From contig CP022705.1 in assembly GCA_003491285.1 (NCBI GenBank), forward strand, positions 1,879,501 to 1,943,500: DNA of 64,000 bases, written 5' to 3'. The number at the start of each line of letters is the position of its first letter. The stretch's first letter is position 1. A model generated the notes under the pieces. It had not been told where the DNA came from, did not search any database, and worked only from the letters and a program-made list of their open reading frames with translations. Both the position numbers and the translations under genes were made by a program. This DNA comes from Methanobacterium sp. BRmetb2 (GTDB taxonomy: Archaea > Methanobacteriota > Methanobacteria > Methanobacteriales > Methanobacteriaceae). Of the stretch, positions 37,503 through 46,760 are shown one piece after another.

Positions 37503-37757
37503 ATGATAATGAAAAATTTAACTGATGTAAAACCAGGAAAAAAAGTAATTATAACTGAAATTAAGGGAGGATTCGGTGTTAAAAATCGTTTTGAATCTTT
37601 AAATATAAGAGAAGGCAAACAGATTCAAATAGCTTCATCGGCTCCCTTCAGAGGTCCTCTAGTATTGAATGTTGATGGATGTAAAGTAGCAATAGGTAGA
37701 GGAATGGCTACCAAGATATTAGTGGAGGTTGTTGATGAAAATACTTCTAATGGGTAA
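37503..37757 (+). CDS. feoA: Ferrous iron transport protein A (FeoA)
   Basis: This small SH3-like protein is the cytosolic partner of the FeoB iron channel. Recognisable segments are LTDVKPGKKVIITEIKGGFGV and GPLVLNVDGCKVAIGRGMATKI. The frame extends to ATG 37464, but ATG 37503 or 37509 gives the usual MKNLTDV N-terminus and follows GAAGGT. Its 3' end overlaps the feoB start by 23 bases. Confidence 0.88.
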   Translation: MIMKNLTDVKPGKKVIITEIKGGFGVKNRFESLNIREGKQIQIASSAPFRGPLVLNVDGCKVAIGRGMATKILVEVVDENTSNG

Positions 37758-39465
37758 CCCAAATGTGGGAAAAAGTGTTATATTTTCCAGATTGACTGGT
37801 GTAAATGTAATGGCTGCCAATTATCCTGGTACTACGGTAGGCTATACCAAAGGATCATTAAAAATTGGAAAGCGCTCATTAGAAATTATTGATGTACCTG
37901 GAACATATTCACTAACTCCTTCCTGTAAAGCAGAGGAAGTCGCAAGGGATATGTTTCTAAAAGAGGATCCAGATCTTGTAATAAATGTTATTGATGCAAC
38001 AAATCTGGAGAGGAACCTGTACCTTACCCTACAGATCTTAGAAAAAGGCATTCCTACCATAATTGTTATGAATATGTGGGATGCTGCTAAGAGAAAGGGA
38101 GTTCATATCAATATTGAAAAACTTGAAAAAGCTTTAGGAACCGTTATTATACCTTCTGTAGCCGTTACTGGAGAAGGAATTGTAAAAGTTGTCGATTCAA
38201 TAACAAATTTTACAAATAATCCTGAAAAGTTACGGCCAAACTTCAATGGAATGCCTGATGATGAAAAATGGCTTTTCATAGGTAATTTATTAACTCATTT
38301 GCAAAGAATTGAACATAGACATCCCACAATACTTGAAAAACTTGAAGACGCATCGGTACATCCAATTTTTGGGTTTTTGATAGCTATATTTGTTATATTT
38401 CTCACTTTAGAAGTTGTGGTGGGGTTTGGTGAATTATTAATTGACTACATTCTAGATCCGATTTATTATAATTATTATGGTCCTTTTATTACCAATTTGG
38501 TAGGTTCCATATTTCCGCAGGGATTTGTATATGATATATTAATTGGAACGGGTTATGAATACACAGAATCTTTTGGTCTTTTGACCACAGGTGTTTATGT
38601 TGAATTAGCTGTAGTTCTACCATTTATACTATCATTTTATCTGGTTCTTGGTTTTCTGGAAGATTTTGGATATTTACCTAGGTTAGCTGTTTTAATTGAT
38701 AGTTTAATGCACAAACTTGGTCTGCACGGATATTCAATAATACCAGTTATACTGGGTTTTGGTTGTAATGTTCCTGCAGTATTATCAACCAGAATATTAG
38801 AGGGAAAACGAGAAAAGTTTATATCAGCAGCAATAATCGCACTTTCAGTACCTTGTATGGCACAAACAGCTGTTATAATTGGTTTATTGGGTAAATATGG
38901 GATTCAATATATAGCAATTGTTTATGGGACATTATTGCTTCTATTTGTTTCATTAGGGTATGTTTTAAACAAACTTTTAAAAGGCGAGAGTCCTGAAATT
39001 TTTTTGGAGATTCCTCCCTACAGAATACCTCATTTTAAAACTCTCCTCAAAAAAACATGGATTAGAGTTAAAGGCTTTCTAATAGAAGCAGTTCCATATG
39101 TATCATTAGGGATAGTTTTAATCAATATTCTTTATATGGTCGGTTTTATGACTGCACTGACCAATTTGTTAGCTCCAATAATATCCACCATGTTAGGACT
39201 TCCTAATGATGCAGTAGGTGCACTATTGCTTGGTTTTCTGAGGAAAGATATAGCAACGGCCATGCTTGCCCCACTACATTTGAGTCCTAGTCAATTAGTT
39301 GTGGCCTGTACAGTACTGGCTGTTAGTTTTCCTTGTATTGCCACATTTGTGGTGTTACTTAAGGAATTGGGAATAAAAGATATGTTAAAAATCATATCGC
39401 TAATGATTATTTTAGCCATAACCGTAGGTACTTTACTAAATTTAATATTTGGAGTGTTATTATGA
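37735..39465 (+). CDS. feoB: Ferrous iron transport protein B (FeoB)
   Basis: FeoB is the GTPase-coupled Fe2+ importer. The N-terminal G domain has GNPNVGKSVIFSRLTG (G1), DVPGTYSLTP (G3) and VMNMWD (G4). The membrane part contains the Gate motif GFGCNVPAVLSTR and PCMAQTAVIIG. GGAGGT is 6 bases before the ATG at 37735. At 577 aa it is shorter than the average FeoB (about 650-700). It is followed in the same transcript by a 46-residue Cys-rich protein whose ATG overlaps the stop (ATGA). Confidence 0.95.
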   Translation: MKILLMGNPNVGKSVIFSRLTGVNVMAANYPGTTVGYTKGSLKIGKRSLEIIDVPGTYSLTPSCKAEEVARDMFLKEDPDLVINVIDATNLERNLYLTLQILEKGIPTIIVMNMWDAAKRKGVHINIEKLEKALGTVIIPSVAVTGEGIVKVVDSITNFTNNPEKLRPNFNGMPDDEKWLFIGNLLTHLQRIEHRHPTILEKLEDASVHPIFGFLIAIFVIFLTLEVVVGFGELLIDYILDPIYYNYYGPFITNLVGSIFPQGFVYDILIGTGYEYTESFGLLTTGVYVELAVVLPFILSFYLVLGFLEDFGYLPRLAVLIDSLMHKLGLHGYSIIPVILGFGCNVPAVLSTRILEGKREKFISAAIIALSVPCMAQTAVIIGLLGKYGIQYIAIVYGTLLLLFVSLGYVLNKLLKGESPEIFLEIPPYRIPHFKTLLKKTWIRVKGFLIEAVPYVSLGIVLINILYMVGFMTALTNLLAPIISTMLGLPNDAVGALLLGFLRKDIATAMLAPLHLSPSQLVVACTVLAVSFPCIATFVVLLKELGIKDMLKIISLMIILAITVGTLLNLIFGVLL

Positions 39466-39602
39466 ATTTTAAAAAAATTTTAGGACGAATATTTCAACAT
39501 GACTGCAATAATTGTGGTATGTGTATGAAAAAATCAGTTAATATAAAATATAAAGATAAAAATGGGTTTAAAAATATTAATTCTGATGATAAAGAGGAAT
39601 AA
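39462..39602 (+). CDS. Small Cys-rich FeoB-associated protein
   Basis: This 46-residue frame starts with an ATG overlapping the feoB stop (ATGA) and contains HDCNNCGMCMKKS (C-x2-C-x2-C) in the first half and a Lys/Asp-rich end. Small Cys-rich proteins after feoB occur in many Feo operons (FeoC-like or FeoB-associated). It could bind iron or an Fe-S cluster. It is too short for standard gene callers but the position is strongly suggestive. Confidence 0.65.
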   Translation: MNFKKILGRIFQHDCNNCGMCMKKSVNIKYKDKNGFKNINSDDKEE

Positions 39603-39690
39603 TTCCATTTAAACTATAAAAGAAATAATAATAATTGTTTATATTTAAAGAAACAACTATTAAGTAATAATCATATAAGAAGATGATGGG

Positions 39691-40164
39691 ATGGTTGAAA
39701 AACCGATAAAGCTTACTGAAAGTATTGAAGATTACCTTGAAGTAATGTATATTCTGCAAAATACACAGGGCAGCATCAAAGTTAAAGACATAGCGAGTAA
39801 ACTTGATGTTAAACCACCTAGTGTTGTTCAGGCTGTTCAAAAACTTTCTGAAACTGGACTGGTTGATTACCAACGTTATGGGGATATCAATTTAACAGAA
39901 AAAGGACTTAAAATTGCCATAGATGTTTTTAATAAGCATGATATTTTAAAAGAATTTTTGATTATCCTTGGCATTGAATCGAAGATTGCTGAAGAAGATG
40001 CATGTTCAATGGAACATATTCTTAATCCTTCCACAGTCCAAAAAATGAATAAATTTGTTGAGTTTACCAAAAAAAATCCAGCTGCTGCTGATTTTATTCG
40101 ATCATTCAAATATTTTGATAAAAATGGAAAACTTCCATCTGATTCATTAGAAATTGATAAATAG
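39691..40164 (+). CDS. DtxR-family metal-dependent transcriptional regulator
   Basis: This 157-residue protein has an N-terminal winged helix (LTESIEDYLEVMYIL, VKDIASKLDVKPPSVVQAVQKL, GLVDYQRYGDINLTEKG) and the dimerisation/metal domain with HDILKEFL and EEDACSMEHIL, containing the usual His, Glu and Cys/Met ligands. It lacks the C-terminal SH3 domain, as in the MntR/archaeal short forms. It lies 88 bases after the Cys-rich gene and probably represses feoAB through the palindrome at 37414. Confidence 0.9.
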   Translation: MVEKPIKLTESIEDYLEVMYILQNTQGSIKVKDIASKLDVKPPSVVQAVQKLSETGLVDYQRYGDINLTEKGLKIAIDVFNKHDILKEFLIILGIESKIAEEDACSMEHILNPSTVQKMNKFVEFTKKNPAAADFIRSFKYFDKNGKLPSDSLEIDK

Positions 40165-40303
40165 AGATAATTTATTCTAAATATTTTTTAAAATATTTTT
40201 TGAGGGTAAGTAAAATTATATTCATGTAGTTCCAGAATAGTTCATAGACTATTTGAATTTAACAGTTCATTGTCTGTCTGAATTTATATTTGTGTGGGAT
40301 TAA

Positions 40304-41077
40304 ATGAAAAATGTAAGAATAGTGTCATGGAATGTAAATGGACTGAGAGCTGTACACCGTAAAGGGTTTCTTGAGTGGTTTTTAGAGGATAAACCAGATA
40401 TTTTGTGCTTACAAGAGATTAAAGCTACTGAGGATCAACTTCCCCGAAAATTAAGAAGTGTTAATGGATATCACAGTTATTTCAATTCAGCAGAACGTAA
40501 AGGGTATAGTGGGGTGGCCCTATATTCCACAATAAACCCGGAGATTATTGAAACTGGTATGGGAACTGAAAAATTTGATAATGAAGGTAGAGTTCAGATT
40601 GCCGATTATGATGATTTTGTCCTGTTAAATATTTATTTTCCCAATGGCAAAATGTCAGATGATCGACTTAAATATAAACTTGATTTCTACGATGCTTTCC
40701 TGGATTATGTAAATGATTTGAGAGATGAAGGCAGAAATCTGGTGATATGTGGAGACCTGAACACTGCTCATAAAGAAATAGACCTGGCCCGACCAAAGGA
40801 GAATAGTAATATTTCAGGATTTTTACCAGTTGAAAGGGCTTGGATCGATAAATTTTTAGATAATGGTTATGTTGACACTTTTAGAATGTTCAACAAGGAA
40901 CCTGAACAATATACTTGGTGGAGCTACCGAACTCGGGCACGAGAAAGAAATGTTGGATGGAGATTGGACTATTTTTTTGTTAATGAAGAATTTAAAAAGA
41001 AGATTAAAGACTCTTATATCCTTTCAGATGTTATGGGTTCTGATCACTGCCCCATTGGAATTGAAATAGAAATTTAA
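40304..41077 (+). CDS. xth: Exodeoxyribonuclease III-family AP endonuclease
   Basis: This 257-residue repair nuclease has WNVNGLRAVHRKG, LCLQEIKATEDQLP (metal Glu), ICGDLNTAHKEIDL (catalytic Asp) and GSDHCPIGIE (catalytic Asp-His). It resembles closely, from memory, Mth212 of Methanothermobacter, which also cuts DNA directly at deoxyuridine. GTGGGATT precedes the ATG. The AP endonuclease call is firm; uridine endonuclease activity is inference by homology. Confidence 0.92.
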   Translation: MKNVRIVSWNVNGLRAVHRKGFLEWFLEDKPDILCLQEIKATEDQLPRKLRSVNGYHSYFNSAERKGYSGVALYSTINPEIIETGMGTEKFDNEGRVQIADYDDFVLLNIYFPNGKMSDDRLKYKLDFYDAFLDYVNDLRDEGRNLVICGDLNTAHKEIDLARPKENSNISGFLPVERAWIDKFLDNGYVDTFRMFNKEPEQYTWWSYRTRARERNVGWRLDYFFVNEEFKKKIKDSYILSDVMGSDHCPIGIEIEI

Positions 41078-41191
41078 TTTATTTTTATTTAGAAAATTTC
41101 TATATTATCCAAAAATAATATTAAGAAAAATTATCAAACAAAAATTAAATACATTAAATAAAAAAGTATTATTAGAGCTTTAACAAGTTTA

Positions 41192-42751
41192 TTATTTATA
41201 CTTTTCTTCAAAAATGGTTCTTCTAAGTTCTTTTTCTGTTATTGCGATTAATTCAACTTTTTCCACGGTAATTCCATTTTCACTTAAATATTCAATTAAA
41301 TGGGCAGGTGTAATATTTTCTTCTAAATCCACAACTATTGCCTCAGATTCAACTGAAATACGCAATGCTCCTAAATGATTTAAAGATTTAACAGTTTTAT
41401 CCAGATCTGTTGAGTTTATACGGAAAGTCCTTATTTTTTTTGCGATTTGAGCAACATCAATATTCATTCTTTGGAGAACGATAAGCACGTGTTTGTTTAA
41501 AGCCTCCTCTAAAATTTCTTTAGTGATCACATCCATTTTTTTTGTGATACGGGCTGCTTGAGCAATCTGGGCCACATCTCTTGCATGAGCAAAACTGGGT
41601 TGAAGTCCTTCACCACCTTGCATGGCAGGTGTATAAACTTGTATAAATCTTTTAACCACGTCTTCACCATAACTTTCCCCTAATTCATCCAAATTCCTTT
41701 TAAACACCTGAGCCACTTCATTAACAGAAGGATCTTTAAGAAATATATGTAATGGTGCTCTTCGAAGATGTGCCTCATCCATTATACTAATATCCAGATT
41801 AGTTGAAAATGCAGGAATAAAGTTACTGTGAACAGTTATAGGAACTCCCCTTACGTATACAACATCATTTTTATTTTCCATAGGTATAATAAGACGATTT
41901 AGAATTAATTCATGGTCGTCCCGTTGTCTTCCTAAATCATCTAATAACAAAATTCCGCCGTTAGCTTTAATAAGGGGGGATGTTTCATAAGCTCCTTTAT
42001 TCGGATTATAAACAGTTTCCAATTCTTTCAAACTTAGTTCGGCACCTGTAAATACAAATGGTGCGTATATTTTAATCCAGCGAGTATCATTAGGCTGTTC
42101 TTCACATCTTTTATGAAAATCCTGATCATAAAGGTGAATTACTCGGCCACCAAACTCGATATATTTGGGGATAATCAGGGGAGGGAGTAAATCTGCCATT
42201 TTACTAATTATGAAGGTTTTACCAGTTCCTGGTGCACCATAAGCAAATATGCCCTTTCCAATTGTACATGATTCAATTAATGATTCTTTTGCATATTCAA
42301 CACCAATAACATCCTCAAAAGCATCTATCTGGATTTTTTCAGGAATTTCAATTGGATATCTGTCCTTCATTTGTTCATCCATCATTTCTAGATAGTTCTT
42401 GTAGGATACTGGTGCAGTTCCAATGTACGGATTTTCCTCCATTATTCTTTTTGCTTTTTCTCTTCCTTTTTTGGTTATAGTGTATTCAACACTGGAGAAA
42501 AGAAATCCCCCACTAACTGGTGAGCAAAAACCGTCATCTTCAAGTTTTCTTATTAAATCCTCCAATATATCCCAGTGTATACTGGTAATTTCGTTAATCC
42601 GGCTGGTTTTAATTGTTCCAAAACTGGAAATTATCTTTAAAATAAGGTCTGTAACAAATACCTCAGAAAGTCGTAATTCTTCCAGGGTTTTTGGCTGCTT
42701 TAAACGCTTTAAAAGACTTTGCATTTGATTGTTATGATAATATTCGTCCAT
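41192..42751 (-). CDS. AAA+ ATPase with N-terminal winged-helix domain
   Basis: This 519-residue protein has a winged-helix region (about residues 30-115), then a P-loop GIFAYGAPGTGKTFIIS near residue 170, Walker B GGILLLDDLGRQRDDHE near 270, and arginine-bearing AHLRRAPLHIF further on. The C-terminal part may be a second small domain. Large ATPases of this type are conserved in methanogens with no known function to my knowledge. It is 37 bases downstream of the HAD gene and may be co-transcribed. Confidence 0.75.
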   Translation of the reverse strand: MDEYYHNNQMQSLLKRLKQPKTLEELRLSEVFVTDLILKIISSFGTIKTSRINEITSIHWDILEDLIRKLEDDGFCSPVSGGFLFSSVEYTITKKGREKAKRIMEENPYIGTAPVSYKNYLEMMDEQMKDRYPIEIPEKIQIDAFEDVIGVEYAKESLIESCTIGKGIFAYGAPGTGKTFIISKMADLLPPLIIPKYIEFGGRVIHLYDQDFHKRCEEQPNDTRWIKIYAPFVFTGAELSLKELETVYNPNKGAYETSPLIKANGGILLLDDLGRQRDDHELILNRLIIPMENKNDVVYVRGVPITVHSNFIPAFSTNLDISIMDEAHLRRAPLHIFLKDPSVNEVAQVFKRNLDELGESYGEDVVKRFIQVYTPAMQGGEGLQPSFAHARDVAQIAQAARITKKMDVITKEILEEALNKHVLIVLQRMNIDVAQIAKKIRTFRINSTDLDKTVKSLNHLGALRISVESEAIVVDLEENITPAHLIEYLSENGITVEKVELIAITEKELRRTIFEEKYK

Positions 42752-42788
42752 TTTATCCCCTATTTTAAATTTTTTTGTTTATAAGCCT

Positions 42789-43469
42789 TTACAATATATC
42801 TTTAAGTTCACCAATATCTGCTAGAACATCTAATTTTATTCTTTCTTTTTTGATAAAGTCCTTTTCAGTTGCAGTAAGTTTTGAATTAACCAGTATTGTA
42901 GACATTCCTGCGTTAATTGCACCAATAATATCTTCACTGAACTTATTACCCACCATAATTGATTTACTTGACTTGCATCCCATACGGTTTAAAGCCAATT
43001 CAAATATTTGGGGGTCTGGTTTTTCAACACCTGCAGCCTGCGAGGTGACAACTTCATCAAAAAAATGATATAAACCTAATCTTATTAACTTTTCCCATTG
43101 TTTAATGGTTATTCCATTGGATACAACTCCTAAATGATAACCTTTTTTGTTTAGATATAGCAAGGTAGACGTAGTTTCGGGAAAAGGTCTAAGCAGTGCA
43201 AATTTAACATTATGATAAGTTATCATTCCAAGAGCAATAAGAAGAGGATTTTCTTCACCTAATACTTCACGGGTCAGTACATTAAAATGTTTATCATAAT
43301 TAGAACCTTTCTCTTTGATGATTTTTCTTAAGTGAATGTAAGCATCGTTGGAATCTAAAGGTAGACCGCCCTCAATCATCACATTTAAAGCAGCTTTCCT
43401 GGCCAGTTTAGCAAATCCAGAAGTATCATATAAAGTATCATCAATATCAAATAATACACCCTTAAACAT
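42789..43469 (-). CDS. HAD-superfamily hydrolase
   Basis: This 226-residue phosphatase-like protein has motif I VLFDIDDTLYDT, motif II VVSNGITIKQW, motif III Lys in GVEKPDPQIFELAL and motif IV GNKFSEDIIGAINAGM. The cap is the small helical type. The ATG at 43469 follows GGGGTGTG; the GTG at 43475 lies inside that site. Substrate unknown. Confidence 0.9.
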   Translation of the reverse strand: MFKGVLFDIDDTLYDTSGFAKLARKAALNVMIEGGLPLDSNDAYIHLRKIIKEKGSNYDKHFNVLTREVLGEENPLLIALGMITYHNVKFALLRPFPETTSTLLYLNKKGYHLGVVSNGITIKQWEKLIRLGLYHFFDEVVTSQAAGVEKPDPQIFELALNRMGCKSSKSIMVGNKFSEDIIGAINAGMSTILVNSKLTATEKDFIKKERIKLDVLADIGELKDIL

Positions 43470-43724
43470 CGTCACACCCCTGAGTTAAGATGAATATATT
43501 AATAAAATTATTAGAATTTTCTAATTAATATTGTTTGGTTAATAAAATTATTAGAATATTACTATTTAACTATTGGCTAAGTGTAATAAATAAAATTGGA
43601 AAATATAATAATCAAAATTAAATGTAATTACAAATGAAGTGTATTGATAAAATATTATTACTTATTCTAGAAGAATGAATGGGGGTATTAATAAAAACAA
43701 CATTACTTAATGGAAAGAATTAAT

Positions 43725-44369
43725 TTAAAAAAATGCATCTAAACTGCTCTGTTTTTCGCCATGAGCTATTTCGTCTTTGGAGTATCCAAGAGCATCTAAT
43801 ATCCTTGAAACAGCTGGAAGCAACTGATTATCAATATAATAAGAGGGATCATAATTAGCTATATCAACGTCTTCAATAGGCTCTGCACGTTTACTTATAG
43901 CATCTTTACCTTTAACTACAATGTATCTAATAATAGATCCTCTCTCAATCTTCCTTCCCCTTTTAATAGCCTTTTGAGCAGCTAAAACATGGGGAGCTTT
44001 TTGAACATATTCGTCAGGATTTCTGGTGAGCTGAGTATGTATAACCAGATCTTCAAGTTTTACATTGCCTTTTTTGATATCCTGGACCACCTTTTTAACT
44101 ATTTCAATAGCCTTTTCTGGTGATCCATCTTTTAATATAGCAAATAAAACTTTTTCCTGAGTTTTTTTAGCAATAGGAGCCCAATCTCGTCTAACGAGTT
44201 CCAGGCCCTTTACAACAATATTATTATTTTCAATTAAGGCATATCTCTTTTTAGTTACAAAGAAGCCTCTATTATAAAATCCTTCAAATTCAAGTTCCAT
44301 TCCTTCAGGTAAGTCATTATTGATGAATTTCAGGAACTCGTCAGCGTTTTCTTTTATTTCACTATACAA
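43725..44369 (-). CDS. polB2: DNA polymerase B C-terminal subunit (PolB2)
   Basis: In Methanobacteriales, the family-B replicative polymerase is split in two genes; this 214-residue protein is the C-terminal subunit, equivalent to Methanothermobacter MTH208. It shows the PolB KxY-type region FVTKKRYALIENNNIVVKGLE, RRDWAPIAKKTQ, and the thumb segment DPSYYIDNQLLPAVSRILDALGY. It ends QSSLDAFF, a canonical PCNA-interacting (PIP) box. The start overlaps rps8e by 8 bases. The large PolB1 subunit is not in this window. Confidence 0.92.
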   Translation of the reverse strand: MYSEIKENADEFLKFINNDLPEGMELEFEGFYNRGFFVTKKRYALIENNNIVVKGLELVRRDWAPIAKKTQEKVLFAILKDGSPEKAIEIVKKVVQDIKKGNVKLEDLVIHTQLTRNPDEYVQKAPHVLAAQKAIKRGRKIERGSIIRYIVVKGKDAISKRAEPIEDVDIANYDPSYYIDNQLLPAVSRILDALGYSKDEIAHGEKQSSLDAFF

Positions 44370-44742
44370 TCAATACACCATTTATGATGCCGTCTTGGCC
44401 AGGTCGGGAGGTGACCTTAACTTTGCCAATACTGGTTTCCACAACAGCGCCTTTATTGATTATGTTACGACGTACAAATTGAGTGTTGGCTGGATTTTCA
44501 ATAACATTTAATATTTCAGCAGTTTCCATTTTATTGTTTTCAGGATTGACTACATTGATTTTATCATCATTTGAAAGTCTTACCTTGGTGTTGCCGCCTT
44601 TTGTTCTGATTTTTTTACTTCTTCTTTCGCCAATTTTAGTCTCTGCAGCTTCTTTTCCAAGTTCACTTTTCCGTTTCCCACGGTTCATTTTGCTCCTTCC
44701 ACCGCTAGGTTTTTTCAATGATTTTCCTTGCCAAATTGCCAT
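44362..44742 (-). CDS. rps8e: Ribosomal protein S8e
   Basis: This 126-residue basic protein of the archaeal small ribosomal subunit begins MAIWQGKSLKKPSGGR and includes TKGGNTKVRLSNDDKINV and the end VTSRPGQDGIINGVLIV. GAGGTGAAATA precedes the ATG. It shares 8 bases with polB2 downstream, so a ribosomal protein and a replicative polymerase subunit are co-translated. A palindrome covers its predicted TATA box. Confidence 0.95.
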   Translation of the reverse strand: MAIWQGKSLKKPSGGRSKMNRGKRKSELGKEAAETKIGERRSKKIRTKGGNTKVRLSNDDKINVVNPENNKMETAEILNVIENPANTQFVRRNIINKGAVVETSIGKVKVTSRPGQDGIINGVLIV

Positions 44743-44795
44743 TATTTCACCTCTAATTAGTATAAATTCTTTTATTTTTTTTTAAATTCATAAAT

Positions 44796-44935
44796 AACCT
44801 TTTATAAGGTTCTCTATTAATTTTTAAAATTACATATCATTTAAAAATCTTTTTGGAAGAATTTCTATTATATAACTCACAAAAAGTATTCCAATGTTAG
44901 TTTCTATATTAGTACATTTAACCTTTAAAAAGGTT
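44796..44935 (-). promoter_or_regulatory. Paired AACCTT/AAGGTT palindromes in the rps8e-polB2 promoter region
   Basis: AACCTTTTATAAGGTT lies at 44796-44811 and AACCTTTAAAAAGGTT at 44920-44935; a further AAGGTT half-site is near 44947. On the minus strand the first palindrome contains TTATAAAA, a good TATA box about 55 bases before the rps8e ATG. The 44743-45271 gap holds no gene that I can see; it must also contain the hypE promoter (TATATAA at about 45106). Confidence 0.5.
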
Positions 44936-45271
44936 TCTTCAATATAAGGTTAAGATTTTTAGTATATGGAAACTAATTTTGCTTATTTTCAGTCTCTTTA
45001 TTTAGTGTAATTCAAATCTTAACTCAAATTTAGGCAAGCTGCTTTTAGAAATAAAATCTAAAATAATAATACAGCTATTATAAAACTAATATATTAACAA
45101 ACAGTATATATAATCTTATCTATAGTGCAGTATAAATTATTTGAAGAACTTGTTCATACCTAAAGTTTGTTTGAACGTTAAATTATTATACTAATAAAAT
45201 AATTATATCATATTAAATCATGATAATTTCAATGAAAAAATTAGAAATTCAACAAAAACAATGGTGAATCT

Positions 45272-46282
45272 ATGAAAATCGACATGTCGCATGGAGCAGG
45301 TGGAGAAATGATGCAGAGTTTAATATCTGACATGATACTCCAAAACATTAATAACAAAAGTGTAAACGGTGGAATAGGCTTAGATGAACTTGATGATGGT
45401 GCTACTATTCCCTTAGATGATTATGAAATCGTCATAACTACCGATGGTCATACCGTTGATCCTATATTCTTTCCAGGAGGGGATATTGGAAGAATTTCAA
45501 TTGCAGGAACAGTAAATGATATTGCAGTTATGGGGGCTAAACCTCTTGCACTTGCCAATTCTATGATAATAAGCGAAGGTTTTCCAATGGAAGATCTGGA
45601 AAGGATAATAAAATCAATGGATCAAACCTGTCAGGAGGCAGGTGTTTCAATAGTAACTGGTGATACCAAGGTAATGGAGAAAGATAAACTAGATAAAATA
45701 ATCATATCTACCACAGGTTTAGGTATAGCGAAAAAAGGAGAAGTAATAACTGATTCTGGATTGGAAACTGGTGATAAGATAATCTTAAGTGGAAGTATAG
45801 GGGACCATGGTATAGCCATCATGTCTTATCGAGAAGGTTTTGGTTTTGAAACAGACTTAAAATCAGATGTTGCTCCAATATGGAACATTGTAAACGAAGC
45901 ATTAAAAATTGGGGGAATAAAGGCAATGAAAGATCCAACCAGGGGCGGGTTGGCCAACACTCTAAATGAAATGGCTTCAAAATCTAAACTGGGAATGTTG
46001 ATTGATGAAGATAAAGTACCAATTAAAGAACCAGTAATCGCTGTTTCAGAGATGTTAGGTATTGATCCTTATGAAGTTGCAAACGAAGGTAAAGTTGTTC
46101 TGGGGGTAGAATCAAGCAAAGCTAAGGAGATATTAGAAGCAATAAGAAAGACAGAGAATGGAAAAGATGCTCAAATTATAGGAGAAGTAACAGATGATAC
46201 TCACGTAATCATGAACACTTCTCTTGGAGGAAAAAGAATATTAGAAGCACCAATAGCAGATCCAGTGCCAAGGGTCTGTTAA
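45272..46282 (+). CDS. hypE: Hydrogenase maturation protein HypE
   Basis: HypE dehydrates a carbamoyl group to thiocyanate, which becomes CN- of the NiFe hydrogenase active site. The N-terminus MSHGAGGEMMQSLI, the ATP-binding PurM-like segment ISIAGTVNDIAVMGAKPLAL and the invariant C-terminal PVPRVC with the acceptor Cys are present. GGTGAATCT precedes the ATG. The length of 336 aa is normal. The hydrogenases themselves are outside the window. Confidence 0.95.
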   Translation: MKIDMSHGAGGEMMQSLISDMILQNINNKSVNGGIGLDELDDGATIPLDDYEIVITTDGHTVDPIFFPGGDIGRISIAGTVNDIAVMGAKPLALANSMIISEGFPMEDLERIIKSMDQTCQEAGVSIVTGDTKVMEKDKLDKIIISTTGLGIAKKGEVITDSGLETGDKIILSGSIGDHGIAIMSYREGFGFETDLKSDVAPIWNIVNEALKIGGIKAMKDPTRGGLANTLNEMASKSKLGMLIDEDKVPIKEPVIAVSEMLGIDPYEVANEGKVVLGVESSKAKEILEAIRKTENGKDAQIIGEVTDDTHVIMNTSLGGKRILEAPIADPVPRVC

Positions 46283-46303
46283 ATATATATTAGTGTGATT
46301 TAT

Positions 46304-46711
46304 ATGGAAAGTATATTCATCAAGAGAACATTAGCTTTTATTATTGATGCACTTATAATAACTGCTATAATGTGGATTTTAAGTGCTTTAGTGTATCCTT
46401 TAATTATTGTAACTGGAATATTCCCAATTTTTAATGTATGGCTTATTCTTCTTGCATTCATAATTATTGTTTACTTTAGTTATATGGAGAAAAATAAAGG
46501 AGCTACCTTGGGAAAAGATGTGATGAAGTTAAGAGTAGTATCTCTTGAAGGTGAGTTGACCTATAAGAAAGCAGTCACACGTAATCTATCAAAGATTCTA
46601 TGGTTTCCAATAATTTTTGATCTTATTGCAGGATCTCTGTCTACTGGCAACTATCTGAGGTACCTGGACAAGGTTGCAAACACAGATGTAGAAGTACATG
46701 CTGTGGAATAA
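46304..46711 (+). CDS. RDD-family membrane protein
   Basis: This protein of about 135 residues opens IFIKRTLAFIIDALIIT (R-x4-D-D-like RDD motif: R, and D in AFIIDAL), followed by three hydrophobic segments. GKDVMKLRVVSLEGELTYKKAVTRN is the typical loop. It follows hypE by 21 bases and is probably in its transcript. Start may be ATG 46304 or GTG 46295. Function unknown. Confidence 0.8.
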   Translation: MESIFIKRTLAFIIDALIITAIMWILSALVYPLIIVTGIFPIFNVWLILLAFIIIVYFSYMEKNKGATLGKDVMKLRVVSLEGELTYKKAVTRNLSKILWFPIIFDLIAGSLSTGNYLRYLDKVANTDVEVHAVE

Positions 46712-46760
46712 TGTAAAATTATATACGCAGAAATGTTTTTAATAATTGCATTATTGTTGC

